Shown here piece after piece: positions 1 through 9,000 of a stretch of DNA of 64,000 nt; the first letter of the stretch is position 1; the number at the start of each line of letters is the position of its first letter. This stretch comes from Chryseobacterium defluvii (lineage in GTDB: Bacteria; Bacteroidota; Bacteroidia; Flavobacteriales; Weeksellaceae). The notes beneath the pieces are model-generated. The model ran no database searches, had not been told where the DNA came from, and saw nothing but the letters and a program-made list of their open reading frames with translations. The stretch covers positions 868,001-932,000 of the forward strand of contig NZ_JACHLE010000001.1 in assembly GCF_014204415.1 (NCBI RefSeq), written 5' to 3'. A program made the translations under genes and the position numbers.

Positions 1-68
1 GTACGCTGAATGCAACATTTATAGATTTTATCATCTGCTCTTAATAAAAATATCTTAATAAAAAAATT

Positions 69-791
69 ATGAAAACAAACATTATTTCTCTGGCATTTTT
101 ACTATTGCCATTTTTATCATTCTCTCAAGTGGGAATCAATACCAGCGCTCCTCAGGCTATTTTACATGTTGATGGAGGCAAAGATAATCCCGTAACAGGA
201 GCCCCTTCCATTGCCCAGCAGGCCAATGATGTGGTGGTAACCTCTACCGGAAGGGTAGGAATTGGTACTATAACACCAACAGCCCAACTGCAGACTACCG
301 GTAATATGATACTGGGAACCGCTGCCCTCACCAATGGAGCAACAGGATATAGCACTATTGTAAGAAACAATACAACGGGGGAACTAAGAACTGCATCTTC
401 CAGCAGTGGAAATTCATTCATATTTAACTATGTAACTTATCAAGTAAATAATGTAAACGGAGATGCCATTAATAATTTCAATACTAATATTAATTCCGCT
501 CAATATACGTTAATAATTACAGGAAGCAGTTTCATAACTTCAAATGGCGGCGGGCTTTCGAATTCAGTCACAGGAACTTTTTCTCCTAAAAATATATATG
601 CTTATCAAAATGCCGGCACCTGGCGCTTACTCGCAGATTATAGAGGAGGAAGTACTGCTGACGGCCTCAACGGCTCCTGGACAATATACTGCCTCGTTAT
701 CAATAATACTTTCATGAATTCATTAGGAACGGTTACCTCAAACCTTGGTGGAAGCTCCAATGGTTCTGCAACAGCACCGGCAGGATTATAA
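69..791 (+). CDS. Secreted VGINT-type surface protein, copy 1
   Basis: The 240-residue product has an N-terminal signal peptide of about 20 residues ending near SFSQ, followed at once by [17 protein letters not shown] second related motif, [18 protein letters not shown], lies near residues 61-78. These G-I-N/G-T-x-x-P-x-A-x-L motifs open many secreted proteins of Chryseobacterium and relatives and resemble the start of fibre-like proteins. The C-terminal half is Asn/Thr/Ser/Gly-rich, probably all beta, and ends in an Ala-Pro-Ala-Gly-Leu tail. No catalytic motif or T9SS signal was seen. The next gene is a full-length paralogue, so this is a tandem duplication. Function is unknown; a surface or extracellular structural role is inferred. 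Confidence 0.75.
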   Translation: MKTNIISLAFLLLPFLSFSQVGINTSAPQAILHVDGGKDNPVTGAPSIAQQANDVVVTSTGRVGIGTITPTAQLQTTGNMILGTAALTNGATGYSTIVRNNTTGELRTASSSSGNSFIFNYVTYQVNNVNGDAINNFNTNINSAQYTLIITGSSFITSNGGGLSNSVTGTFSPKNIYAYQNAGTWRLLADYRGGSTADGLNGSWTIYCLVINNTFMNSLGTVTSNLGGSSNGSATAPAGL

Positions 792-896
792 TGATCAGAT
801 TGGTTCATACATCTTCCAGCGATTGAATGTTCATTTTAAAACAATTATGATGCACATGTATGACAAATATAAATTATTACTTAAAATAAGAATAAA

Positions 897-1619
897 ATGA
901 AAAAAGATATTCTACTTTTATTAGTCTTTTTAGTTTCTTTTACTGCAAATTCACAGATTGGCATCAATACTACAAATCCACAGGCCATTCTGCATATTGA
1001 TGGAGCAAAAGATAATCCAGCTACAGGAGCCCCCTCTGCCATACAGCAGTCCAATGATTTAGCTGTAACCTCTGCAGGAAGGGTAGGTATTGGTACTATA
1101 ATACCTACCGCTCAACTTCAAACCACTGGCAATATGATTTTAGGAACTACAGAGTTGAGCGACGGAACACCCGGCTTTGGCATGATTGTAAGGAGTAATG
1201 CAACGGGAGAACTCAGGACAGCCTCTTCAAACAATGGAAACATTTTTATGTTCAACAGTATAACTTACCAGCTTAATAATGTATCAGGAGATTATGTAAA
1301 CGATTTTAATACCAACATTAATTCTACACAATATACCTTAATAATTGTTGGAAACAGTTTTACTCCATCAGACGGAATAGGGCTTCAAAATTCAAATTCC
1401 GGAACTTTTTCTCCTGAAAATGTCTTTGCATTCCGGGCAGGAAATACATGGCATCTATCTTTGGATTACAGAGGCGCAAATATAACAAATTCAATTAACG
1501 GCTCATGGACCATACAATGCATTGTCATCAGCAATACTTTCGTGAATTCACTGGGAACCATTACTTCTAATGCGGGGGGTAGTGCCAACGGTTCTGCAGC
1601 ATCTCCTGCCGGATTATAG
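897..1619 (+). CDS. Secreted VGINT-type surface protein, copy 2
   Basis: This is a 240-residue paralogue of the preceding gene, of identical length and collinear along its whole length. It has a signal peptide ending near TANSQ, then IGINTTNPQAILHIDGAKDN, and a [18 protein letters not shown] motif near residue 61. Conservation is strongest in the first 90 residues and in the last 30, where both copies share NSLGT and an APAGL/SPAGL ending; the middle has diverged. The 105-base spacer shows no strong terminator, so the two may be cotranscribed. A clear hairpin terminator follows this copy. Function is unknown. Confidence 0.75.
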   Translation: MKKDILLLLVFLVSFTANSQIGINTTNPQAILHIDGAKDNPATGAPSAIQQSNDLAVTSAGRVGIGTIIPTAQLQTTGNMILGTTELSDGTPGFGMIVRSNATGELRTASSNNGNIFMFNSITYQLNNVSGDYVNDFNTNINSTQYTLIIVGNSFTPSDGIGLQNSNSGTFSPENVFAFRAGNTWHLSLDYRGANITNSINGSWTIQCIVISNTFVNSLGTITSNAGGSANGSAASPAGL

Positions 1620-1679
1620 TTGAATGCTGATTAATTATTAGATCATCAATTTCTGTAATAAAACCATTTTAGTTTATCG

Positions 1680-1707
1680 ATCTCTCATCATATATGAGAG
1701 ATTTTTA
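1680..1707 (+). terminator. Rho-independent terminator after the VGINT pair
   Basis: A perfect 9-bp stem (ATCTCTCAT / ATGAGAGAT) with a 5-base loop is followed by a T run. It lies about 60 bases after the stop of the second VGINT gene. Confidence 0.85.
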
Positions 1708-1830
1708 TTTATGATCATATTTTGTTTAAAAGAAGTACTAGCTATTCCTGCTAAATCTGCAATTATGCAACTTAAATTAATATTTTTTTCGCAAATTTGT
1801 TAAAACTAAATAACTACGAACTAAGAATTG

Positions 1831-2841
1831 ATGACAGAAAAATTTCCGACAATAAATAGTACACTTTCACCAAACAGACTTTGTAAACTTATTCAACGAA
1901 AATATGAACTAACCAACAAAGCGGAATGTAACATATTTCGACTTGCTATGAATCATTTATACATTGTTCATGATGACGAAAACAAATACGTTTTTAGAAT
2001 TTACACACATAATTTGCGGACTAAATTAGAAATTGAAGAAGAATTAAGACTTTTAATTCATTTAAAAGAAGCAGACCGACAAGTTGCTTTTCCAATAGCT
2101 GATAAATCTAACAAAATTATTCAAGAAATTGAAGCTCCGGAAGGTACAAGATTTGGCGTTTTATTTTCGTATGCTAAAGGCATAAAGACAGCAAAATTTT
2201 CACCCCAAACAAGCTTTATGATTGGACAGGCATTAGCAAAAGTTCATCAGTCGACAGAAAATATCGAACTGAGGAGAATATCTTACAATGCTCAAAGCTT
2301 GCTCAAGAACCCTGTTTTAAAAGCAAAAGAATTCTATAATAAAAATATTAGTGAAATTGAATTTTTAGAAACCCTTTCTGCTTTTTTAACGCTAAAAATG
2401 GAAAATATTGACAAACAGAAAATGAGATATGGAGCTGTTCATCTTGATGTTTGGTTTGACAATTTGCATATTAACGATGAAAAAGAAATAACATTTTTTG
2501 ATTTTGATTTTTGTGGTAATGGTTATTTATGCTTTGATATTTCTTACTTCCTCTTTCAGTTATTTGCAACCAATTTGAATGAAGAGGAATATCAAGTAAA
2601 AGCAGATAGCTTCATAAAAGGTTACGAGACTGTAACTAAAATTAGTAACGAAGAAAAAAAGTTTTTACCCTACGCATGTTTAGCAATTATGACGTATTAC
2701 ATAAGTGTTCAGTGCGAAAGATTTGAATATTGGACAAATATTTTCCTGAATGAAGATCATTTAAAAAGAATGGTTGGGAATCTCAAACGATGGATTGCTT
2801 ATAATAAAATTGAGATTAATAACAAACTTTTAACAAATTAA
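1831..2841 (+). CDS. APH/kinase-fold phosphotransferase
   Basis: A 336-residue member of the aminoglycoside phosphotransferase / homoserine kinase type II fold. The catalytic loop HLDVWFDN (His-x-Asp-x4-Asn) is near residue 204 and the metal-binding Asp-Phe-Asp of TFFDFDFCGNG is near residue 224. The N-terminal lobe has the expected beta-strand pattern (YVFRIYTHNLR) and a helix rich in Glu (LEIEEELRLL). The substrate cannot be told from sequence; small-molecule kinases of this fold act on antibiotics, homoserine, choline or ketosamines. I chose the ATG at 1831 over a TTG one codon upstream. The gene looks more AT-rich than its neighbours, which may indicate recent acquisition. A sequence matching half of the downstream arsR-type operator lies just upstream. 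Confidence 0.75.
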   Translation: MTEKFPTINSTLSPNRLCKLIQRKYELTNKAECNIFRLAMNHLYIVHDDENKYVFRIYTHNLRTKLEIEEELRLLIHLKEADRQVAFPIADKSNKIIQEIEAPEGTRFGVLFSYAKGIKTAKFSPQTSFMIGQALAKVHQSTENIELRRISYNAQSLLKNPVLKAKEFYNKNISEIEFLETLSAFLTLKMENIDKQKMRYGAVHLDVWFDNLHINDEKEITFFDFDFCGNGYLCFDISYFLFQLFATNLNEEEYQVKADSFIKGYETVTKISNEEKKFLPYACLAIMTYYISVQCERFEYWTNIFLNEDHLKRMVGNLKRWIAYNKIEINNKLLTN

Positions 2842-2969
2842 AGATGTAAAAATTGAAGTTCAATAATTTATGCAAAGAATCATAATTTAACATAATATAA
2901 ATTATAGGATTTTTATTATCCATTTCATTACTTTTCATTAAAAACTAAATTTCTATTCAAAAAATTTGC

Positions 2970-3011
2970 GTAGTTAAATAACTTCATATAATTTTGTAGC
3001 CAAATAACTAC
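2970..3011 (+). promoter_or_regulatory. Twin palindromic operator and -7 box of the arsR-type gene
   Basis: Two related imperfect palindromes lie 26 bases apart: GTAGTTAAATAACTTC (2970-2985) and GTAGCCAAATAACTAC (2996-3011). Between them, and touching the second, is TAATTTTG (2989-2996), a match to the Bacteroidota -7 consensus TAnnTTTG. The second palindrome ends three bases before the ATG at 3015. This arrangement fits autorepression by the ArsR-family protein; that is inference. Confidence 0.6.
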
Positions 3012-3014
3012 ATA

Positions 3015-3338
3015 ATGAATTTGAGAAGAGATGTATTTCAGGCTATCGCTGATCCTACCCGAAGATCAATTTTAATGCTTGTGGCAACACAATCCATGAC
3101 CGCAGGTACTATTGCTTCTAATTTTAATACTGCGAGACCTACCGTTTCAAAACACCTGCAAATCTTAACCGAATGCGAATTGCTTAACCCGGAACAAAAC
3201 GGCCGGGAGGTCATTTACCACCTAAATCCAAATAAAATGAAAGAAATAGCCGATTTCATCGAACCTTTCCGAAAAATGTGGGATGACAGATTCAATAAGC
3301 TGGAAAGTATTATGAAAGCCTATCAATCAAAAAAATAG
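3015..3338 (+). CDS. ArsR-family winged-helix repressor
   Basis: A 107-residue winged-helix regulator beginning [20 protein letters not shown], the usual N-terminus of the ArsR subfamily paired with SRPBCC genes. The recognition helix is near residues 44-58 ([12 protein letters not shown]) and the wing contains [10 protein letters not shown]. The Cys pair of the classical metal-sensing ArsR proteins (ELCVCDL type) is absent, so metal sensing is unlikely. It is the first gene of a tight operon with an SRPBCC protein 5 bases downstream and a YdeI-type protein after that. Palindromes in the promoter suggest autoregulation. Confidence 0.88.
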   Translation: MNLRRDVFQAIADPTRRSILMLVATQSMTAGTIASNFNTARPTVSKHLQILTECELLNPEQNGREVIYHLNPNKMKEIADFIEPFRKMWDDRFNKLESIMKAYQSKK

Positions 3339-3343
3339 AAAGT

Positions 3344-3811
3344 ATGGACCCGAAAACAAAAATCCAAGCCGAAGACGGTAAACAGGAAATTTTCATTACC
3401 CGGGAATTTAACCTGCCTTTAGAATTGCTCTTCAAAGCATATACAGACTCCGAAATTATTGAGCAATGGATGAATACAAAAGTAATAAAGCTTGAAAACA
3501 AACAGCATGGAGGTTACCGGTTTGAAACTTCAAATCCCCAGGGAGATGTGGTTTTCAGTGCCAATGGAAGCATTCATGAGTACATTCCTGAACAGAGAAT
3601 AGTGAGAACATTTCAGATGGAAAACACGCCTTTTCCTGTTCAGCTTGAATTCTTAGAGTTTGAAAAACTTACTGATGATACCAGTAAGATTACGATCCAT
3701 ATAATCTATAAATCTGCAGATTACAGAGATCAGATACTCAAACTCCCCTTTGCACAGGGAATTAATATGGCTCATAACCGTCTTCAGGAAATTGCAGGCA
3801 ACCTAAAATAA
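3344..3811 (+). CDS. SRPBCC / AHSA1-domain protein
   Basis: A 155-residue protein of the START-like SRPBCC superfamily, AHSA1 branch. It has the characteristic opening (ITREFNLPLELLFKAYTDSEIIEQWM) near residues 20-46 and the continuous beta sheet expected for a hydrophobic ligand pocket. No signal peptide; cytoplasmic. Members of this branch commonly sit next to an ArsR-type repressor, as here with a 5-base gap. The ligand and biochemical role are not known. It probably works with the repressor and the following YdeI-family protein. Confidence 0.85.
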   Translation: MDPKTKIQAEDGKQEIFITREFNLPLELLFKAYTDSEIIEQWMNTKVIKLENKQHGGYRFETSNPQGDVVFSANGSIHEYIPEQRIVRTFQMENTPFPVQLEFLEFEKLTDDTSKITIHIIYKSADYRDQILKLPFAQGINMAHNRLQEIAGNLK

Positions 3812-3816
3812 AAATC

Positions 3817-4395
3817 ATGAATCCAAAAGTTAATTTCTTCTTCGATAAAGCCGGACAATGGCAGAAAGAATTTGAAAAATTAAGAACCATCGCCCTACAG
3901 ACCAGATTTGAGGAAGAATTAAAATGGGGATGTCCATGCTATACCTGGCAGGGTAAGAATATTGTCCTGATTCATGGATTTAAAGAATACTGTGCACTAC
4001 TCTTCTTTAAAGGTGTTTTGCTGAATGACACCCATAAAGTCCTTATTCAGCAGACTGAAAACGTGCAGACAGCAAGACAAATGCGCTTTACAGGCCTTAA
4101 AGAAATTATTGACCTGGAAAAGATCATAAAAGCCTATATCTATGAAGCCGCTGAAGTTGAAAAAACCGGTTTAAAAGTCGAAATGAAAGAAACCCGGGAA
4201 TTCGAAATAGCCGAGGAATTTCAAAAAAGACTGAATGAAAGTCCTGAATTAAAAAAAGCTTTCGAAACACTGACACCGGGCAGACAAAGGGCCTATCTAC
4301 TCCACTTCTCCTCTGCCAAGCAATCCAAAACCCGCGAATCGCGGATAAAAAAATATATTCCAAAAATCCTTGACGGCAAGGGCTTAAATGACTAA
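3817..4395 (+). CDS. YdeI/OmdA family protein with DUF1801
   Basis: A 192-residue protein starting 5 bases after the SRPBCC gene. Residues about 15-115 match the DUF1801 fold (WQKEFEKLRTIALQ..LKWGCPCYTWQGKNIVLIHGFKEY). The C-terminal 60 residues carry the OmdA/YdeI motif (LTPGRQRAYLLHFSSAKQ..RESRIKKYIPKILDGKG). YdeI-like proteins have been linked to bacteriocin or envelope-stress tolerance in enterobacteria, but the mechanism is unclear. Its place as third gene of the ArsR-SRPBCC operon suggests a stress-induced soluble protein. Cytoplasmic; no signal peptide. Confidence 0.8.
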   Translation: MNPKVNFFFDKAGQWQKEFEKLRTIALQTRFEEELKWGCPCYTWQGKNIVLIHGFKEYCALLFFKGVLLNDTHKVLIQQTENVQTARQMRFTGLKEIIDLEKIIKAYIYEAAEVEKTGLKVEMKETREFEIAEEFQKRLNESPELKKAFETLTPGRQRAYLLHFSSAKQSKTRESRIKKYIPKILDGKGLND

Positions 4396-4495
4396 TCCCC
4401 AAATAATATGATAAAGCAAGATCATTTACTGGATATAATATTCCGTATTTCAGAATTGTTTGTAAATTGTAAAAACACTTAAATAGAGATAAATC

Positions 4496-5053
4496 ATGAG
4501 TAAAAACAAACTTACCGCAGAACAGAGTGAAGCATTGCTAAAGATCTTACAAAAACGCTTTGAGAAAAATATGGATCGCCACAAGGATCTTGACTGGAAT
4601 AAAATACAATCCAAACTGGAAGCCAGTCCTGAAAAGCTATGGTCATTAAATGAAATGGAAGAAACCGAAGGCGAACCTGATGTAGTAGCCTACGATAAGA
4701 AAAACAATGAATACATTTTCTTCGATTGTTCACCAGAAAGCCCTAAGCGCAGAAGCCTTTGCTACGATTACCAGGCATGGGAAGCAAGAAAAGCCCATAA
4801 ACCGGAAAGCAATGCCATTGATAGAGCCAACGAAATGGGAATCGAAATCCTTTCAGAAGAACAGTATCGTGATCTGCAGAAGCTTGGAAAATTCGACCTG
4901 AAAACTTCAAGCTGGGTGAAAACTCCTGCCCATATCCGGGAACTGGGAGGTGCTATATTCTGTGACCGCCGTTACAATACCGTATTCATGTACCATAACG
5001 GTGCTGACTCCTACTATGCCGCACGAGGTTTCAGAGGAGCATTAAAGGTTTAA
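4496..5053 (+). CDS. DUF4256 family protein
   Basis: A 185-residue soluble protein matching the DUF4256 family along its full length. Typical blocks are LLKILQKRFEKNMDRH at the N-terminus, EETEGEPDVVAYD, CSPESPKRRSLCYD and the C-terminal ARGFRGALKV. The biochemical role is unknown. It is separated from the upstream operon by 100 bases and followed by a spacer with a nine-base repeat array, so it is probably transcribed alone. Confidence 0.8.
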   Translation: MSKNKLTAEQSEALLKILQKRFEKNMDRHKDLDWNKIQSKLEASPEKLWSLNEMEETEGEPDVVAYDKKNNEYIFFDCSPESPKRRSLCYDYQAWEARKAHKPESNAIDRANEMGIEILSEEQYRDLQKLGKFDLKTSSWVKTPAHIRELGGAIFCDRRYNTVFMYHNGADSYYAARGFRGALKV

Positions 5054-5056
5054 AAA

Positions 5057-5083
5057 ATCTGCCAGATCTGCTCAATCTGTGGG
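5057..5083. repeat. Three-unit nine-base ATCTG repeat
   Basis: Three adjacent 9-mers, ATCTGCCAG, ATCTGCTCA and ATCTGTGGG, lie right after the DUF4256 stop codon. The same word family recurs at 16903-16985. The period is exact while the last bases of each unit drift. Confidence 0.6.
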
Positions 5084-5279
5084 AAGTACTAAAAATTAAT
5101 ACAAAGAATAAAACCCGTTAAAATAACTTTCAAAATTCTCTGTACAAGAAAAATATCCGGTAAATAATTTTAAGCCATTCTCATCGTTTAGAAAAAATGA
5201 GTTCTTTTTATTATTTAATGAATAATAATTATTATTAATTTAGCATATCGAAATTTGATTTAACATAATAAAAAAGATT

Positions 5280-5780
5280 ATGAAAAAATTGATCTTATTA
5301 GGCTTATTCTCTGTTATCCTGATGAACTGTAATAAAAAAACAGAAACAGTACCCGCAAAAACGGAAACCGATACCACAGCAGCTACTGAAGCTATCATAG
5401 ATACATTAGGGCCAAAATCATTTTGTTACATGAGTGTGACCGGAAAAGACACCGTTTTTGCCAGTATTGATGATAACTTAGGGACCATTACCGGGAAAAT
5501 ATCTTATAAAAACAACGAAAAAGACAGCTCTAAAGGTGATGTAACAGGCTTTAAATCAGGAGATACGCTGAAGCTTACTTATGAGTTCGAAGCCGAAGGA
5601 ACAAAAAGCAAAAGAGATATTTTCTTCATTCAAAAAGGCAAAACGCTTATAGAAGGAATCGGGGCTCAAAAGGATGATAATGGCCAGATGAAATATGCCA
5701 ACGAAAATAAGATCAACTACAAAGACGGATATACACTGGAAACTGCTGACTGTAAAGCTGTGACAAAAGCATTAAATTAG
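5280..5780 (+). CDS. Small putative lipoprotein
   Basis: A 166-residue protein with a lipoprotein signal peptide (MKKLILLGLFSVILMNC); the lipidated Cys is residue 17. A Lys/Thr/Glu/Ala-rich linker to about residue 45 is followed by a compact beta-rich domain containing GKDTVFASIDDNLGTITGK and GDTLKLTYEFEAEG. No catalytic motif was recognised. It is likely anchored in the inner or outer membrane facing the periplasm. A strong terminator follows, so it is probably monocistronic. Confidence 0.72.
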   Translation: MKKLILLGLFSVILMNCNKKTETVPAKTETDTTAATEAIIDTLGPKSFCYMSVTGKDTVFASIDDNLGTITGKISYKNNEKDSSKGDVTGFKSGDTLKLTYEFEAEGTKSKRDIFFIQKGKTLIEGIGAQKDDNGQMKYANENKINYKDGYTLETADCKAVTKALN

Positions 5781-5817
5781 AAAACGGTTCAGAAGAAATA
5801 GTTAAATCTTACAAATG

Positions 5818-5848
5818 AAAAGCAATCAGAATCTGGTTGCTTTTTTTT
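5818..5848 (+). terminator. Rho-independent terminator
   Basis: AAAAGCAA and TTGCTTTT form the outer stem and CAG/CTG the inner stem around an AAT loop; a run of eight T follows. It lies 38 bases after the lipoprotein gene. Confidence 0.9.
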
Positions 5849-6044
5849 GTATTTATAATTTCAATAAATTTTTTAGAGGTATAATTTGCAATTTCATCAT
5901 TCAACCTTTCAAATGCATACCTATTATATTCATATTACAATCATACCGAAACTGTTTCAAATTTATAAATATGATAAGTTATTTCACAAGTGAGAGGAAT
6001 ATCCTTTATGAAATATTTTATATTTACGCTTTAAAGCAAAAACT

Positions 6045-9000
6045 ATGAAAAAAATTATTTTCTTTTTAGGATTAATGTTGACAATACATATCTATGCACA
6101 AAGTCCATTATCCAAATTCAATGCAATAGCTACAGGCACAAATAATGTAAGCTTTTCAAACACAAGCAGCGGAAGCTCAAACTCGATCTCGTGGGAGTTT
6201 ACAGGGGGAAACCCTTCCATATCCTCAGATCCGAACCCTAGTGTTTCTTATATGACACCCGGGGTTTACACTGCAAAACTTACCGTCAGTAATTCCTTCG
6301 GAAGTTCCATCTCAACAAGAACGGTCAAAGTAACTGCAGGAAACATTATTGATTTATGTTCAGGAAGAAATGATAATGGTTCGCAGATGGCCGATTCGGG
6401 AGTTTCAGATCCCGAATGGACATATACTGATCCCAACGGAGTAGTAAGTATTCCTATTACACGTCATGCATTAACGGGAAATGCAAATTCTGCGTGGTCT
6501 ACTGCAACAACGGGAGGCATAGGAAATATTTCAAGATGGATTACAGGAAATAATATTATTTTTGGAGATCACTATTATGTAAGCAAAGAATTTATAATTC
6601 CTGAAGGGGTAAGCACTGCAGTATTAAATTTAAGAACTTTATCTTTCGTAAGAAACTGGACATATTTAGTAAAATATAATACAGATAATACCACAACTGA
6701 AACACAAATTACGGCAACGACATGGGCAAGTGACGGAGCAAAAGGCTGGCTGAACAGCCGTAGTCCGGAAGTGATTAATTACCCCCTGACTCCAGGAAAA
6801 TATAGGATAAAAGTAAAAGTATATACCAATAATTCCGGCCAGAGACAGGCCACAGATGTAAATGCCAATGTAAATTTTGGTAATGGTTTTATATTTTCCC
6901 CTGTCGCGGAATTTTCTGCAACCCCTACATCTACTTATGTAGGAAGCAATTTACAGTTTACCAATCTTTCGGAAGGAACGCCAATATCTTCATTATGGAA
7001 ATTTGATGATGGAGCTAATATCCTTACTTCCACTCAAAGCAATCCTGCTATAGCTTTTTCAACTGTTGGAAGTCATTATGCGGAACTGACCGCAGACTAC
7101 GGAAATAGCCTGTCATCATCTTTGAAGATCAATAGCTATATCCAAACGATTCAGTTGGGAACTCCTGCAGTATCTGTGATACAGCCGGACTGCTCTGTTC
7201 AGACAGGTACCATTACGGTGACCTCCCCTACTTCTGGAGTTACGTATAGCTTTGATGATGGAATAACCTATCAATCCTCTAACAGTAAGTCAGGGTTAAC
7301 AGCCGGAACATATTCAGTAAGAGTGAAAACTTCTGATGGCGCTATATCTGATGCCACGGGTATTACTGTAAATGCGGCACCGAGTGTTCCTGCAGCTCCC
7401 GTAGTTACTGTTACACAGCCTACATGCACAGTTTCTACAGGTGCCATTACAATTACTTCCCCGTCTACAGGAGTTGAATATAGTTTTGACGGAGGAGCAA
7501 CCTATCAATCATCCAATACAAAAAGCGGTCTTGCTGTAGGCTCTTATACCTTAGTGGTAAAAAATACGGGTGGTTGTACATCTTCTATTACAGTCACTAT
7601 TAATGCAATAGATTGCAGGGATTGGACTAAAGCTCCCAACAGCTATGTATTTGATCCGGGTCAAAACAATGACGGATTATATATTCCTGTTAAAAAAGCT
7701 TATACGATGTGGAGGAATCAGAACGGACTGTTAAATGATAGTTCGGTACTTACAGGAACAGTTCAGGCAGAGGTATACTGGGAAGATGTAGCAGGGCTCA
7801 TCCGCTCAGCAAACTATATTTTGCCAACGGAAGGAACCGGAGAAGATGCAAAAATAAAAGTAGAAATAGACAAAGCTAAAGGCAAAGGAAATGCAGTCGT
7901 AGCACTGAGAATAGGAGCCAATATAATATGGAGCTGGCATGTTTGGGTAACAGATGACCCGTCTAACGGAGCAACCTACGGCCACGTGGCCGATGATGAT
8001 GCCACTGTACCCGGCGTACAGGCTGCAAAATATATAGAGAACGGAGTCACAAAATCATTCACTCCGAAATGGATGGACAGAAACTTAGGGGCTACCAATA
8101 AAAACTTTATAGGGAACGATTGGAACAAATCCGGAGGGTTATCTTACCAATGGGGAAGAAAAGATCCATTCCCTCCGTTTGAATTCAAGGATTCTTCCAT
8201 GTATGAAGTAAATGGTACAATAGGAACTAAAAAGCATTTGTATGATTATACCAATGCAGGAAGCACTGAAGCCGTTAAGCTCTCCCAAAGACCATATGAT
8301 GATATTAACAGTAATGTGAAGTATGTTATCAACAATCCTTTGGAACTTATTTCTAATGATGTTATTGGAGGGCACGCCTGGTTTGCAAAAACGGTAGGTA
8401 CGGATGCTGCTTCAAGACAATTAGTAGATTTATGGGGAGACAATTCTCAAAACTCTACCGCTACATCCGGTGGGACAGTGAATACCTATAAACCAAAAAC
8501 TTCTTATGATCCGTGTCCTAATGGCTGGAGAATACCGTCTCATCTTAATAACACTCCGGCCACCACTAATCATTTTTCACCATGGGGAAGAAACAGATAT
8601 AGATTTACCGGAACAAGCAGCGATGTTACAAGCGGTTACCAGAATATTAAGCCAACGGCAGTTCATCCACATTTAAACGGCATTAAAATATATGCTAACC
8701 TGGGAATGGACTTTACTAATACGACAACATCATATTCACAAGGACAGTTTTCCAGAAACATGGGAGTTTATCCTGGCAGTGGAAAATATATTATCCGATC
8801 AAATGGTCAGACATTCCACCAGGACCCTCACGAAATCCTGCTACATTCGGCAACTATTACCTCTTTGAGCGGAGCGCAGATGTATTTCTTCTATGCTTAC
8901 GGAGATGCAGGCCAATTGGGTAGCAGTCCGGATTCTACCCTATATCCCGGAATGAAAGGAAGATATTATCTTCATCCTTTTGAGCTTACCGGAAGTTCAG

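Noticed and set aside
5280-5780. Link of the small lipoprotein to the T9SS protein downstream
   Set aside because: A strong terminator and 260 bases separate them, and nothing in either sequence connects them.
5815-6048. Open frame of 77 codons between the lipoprotein and the large surface protein
   Set aside because: Its start lies within the transcription terminator at 5818-5848, the composition is not protein-like, and it overlaps the next start.
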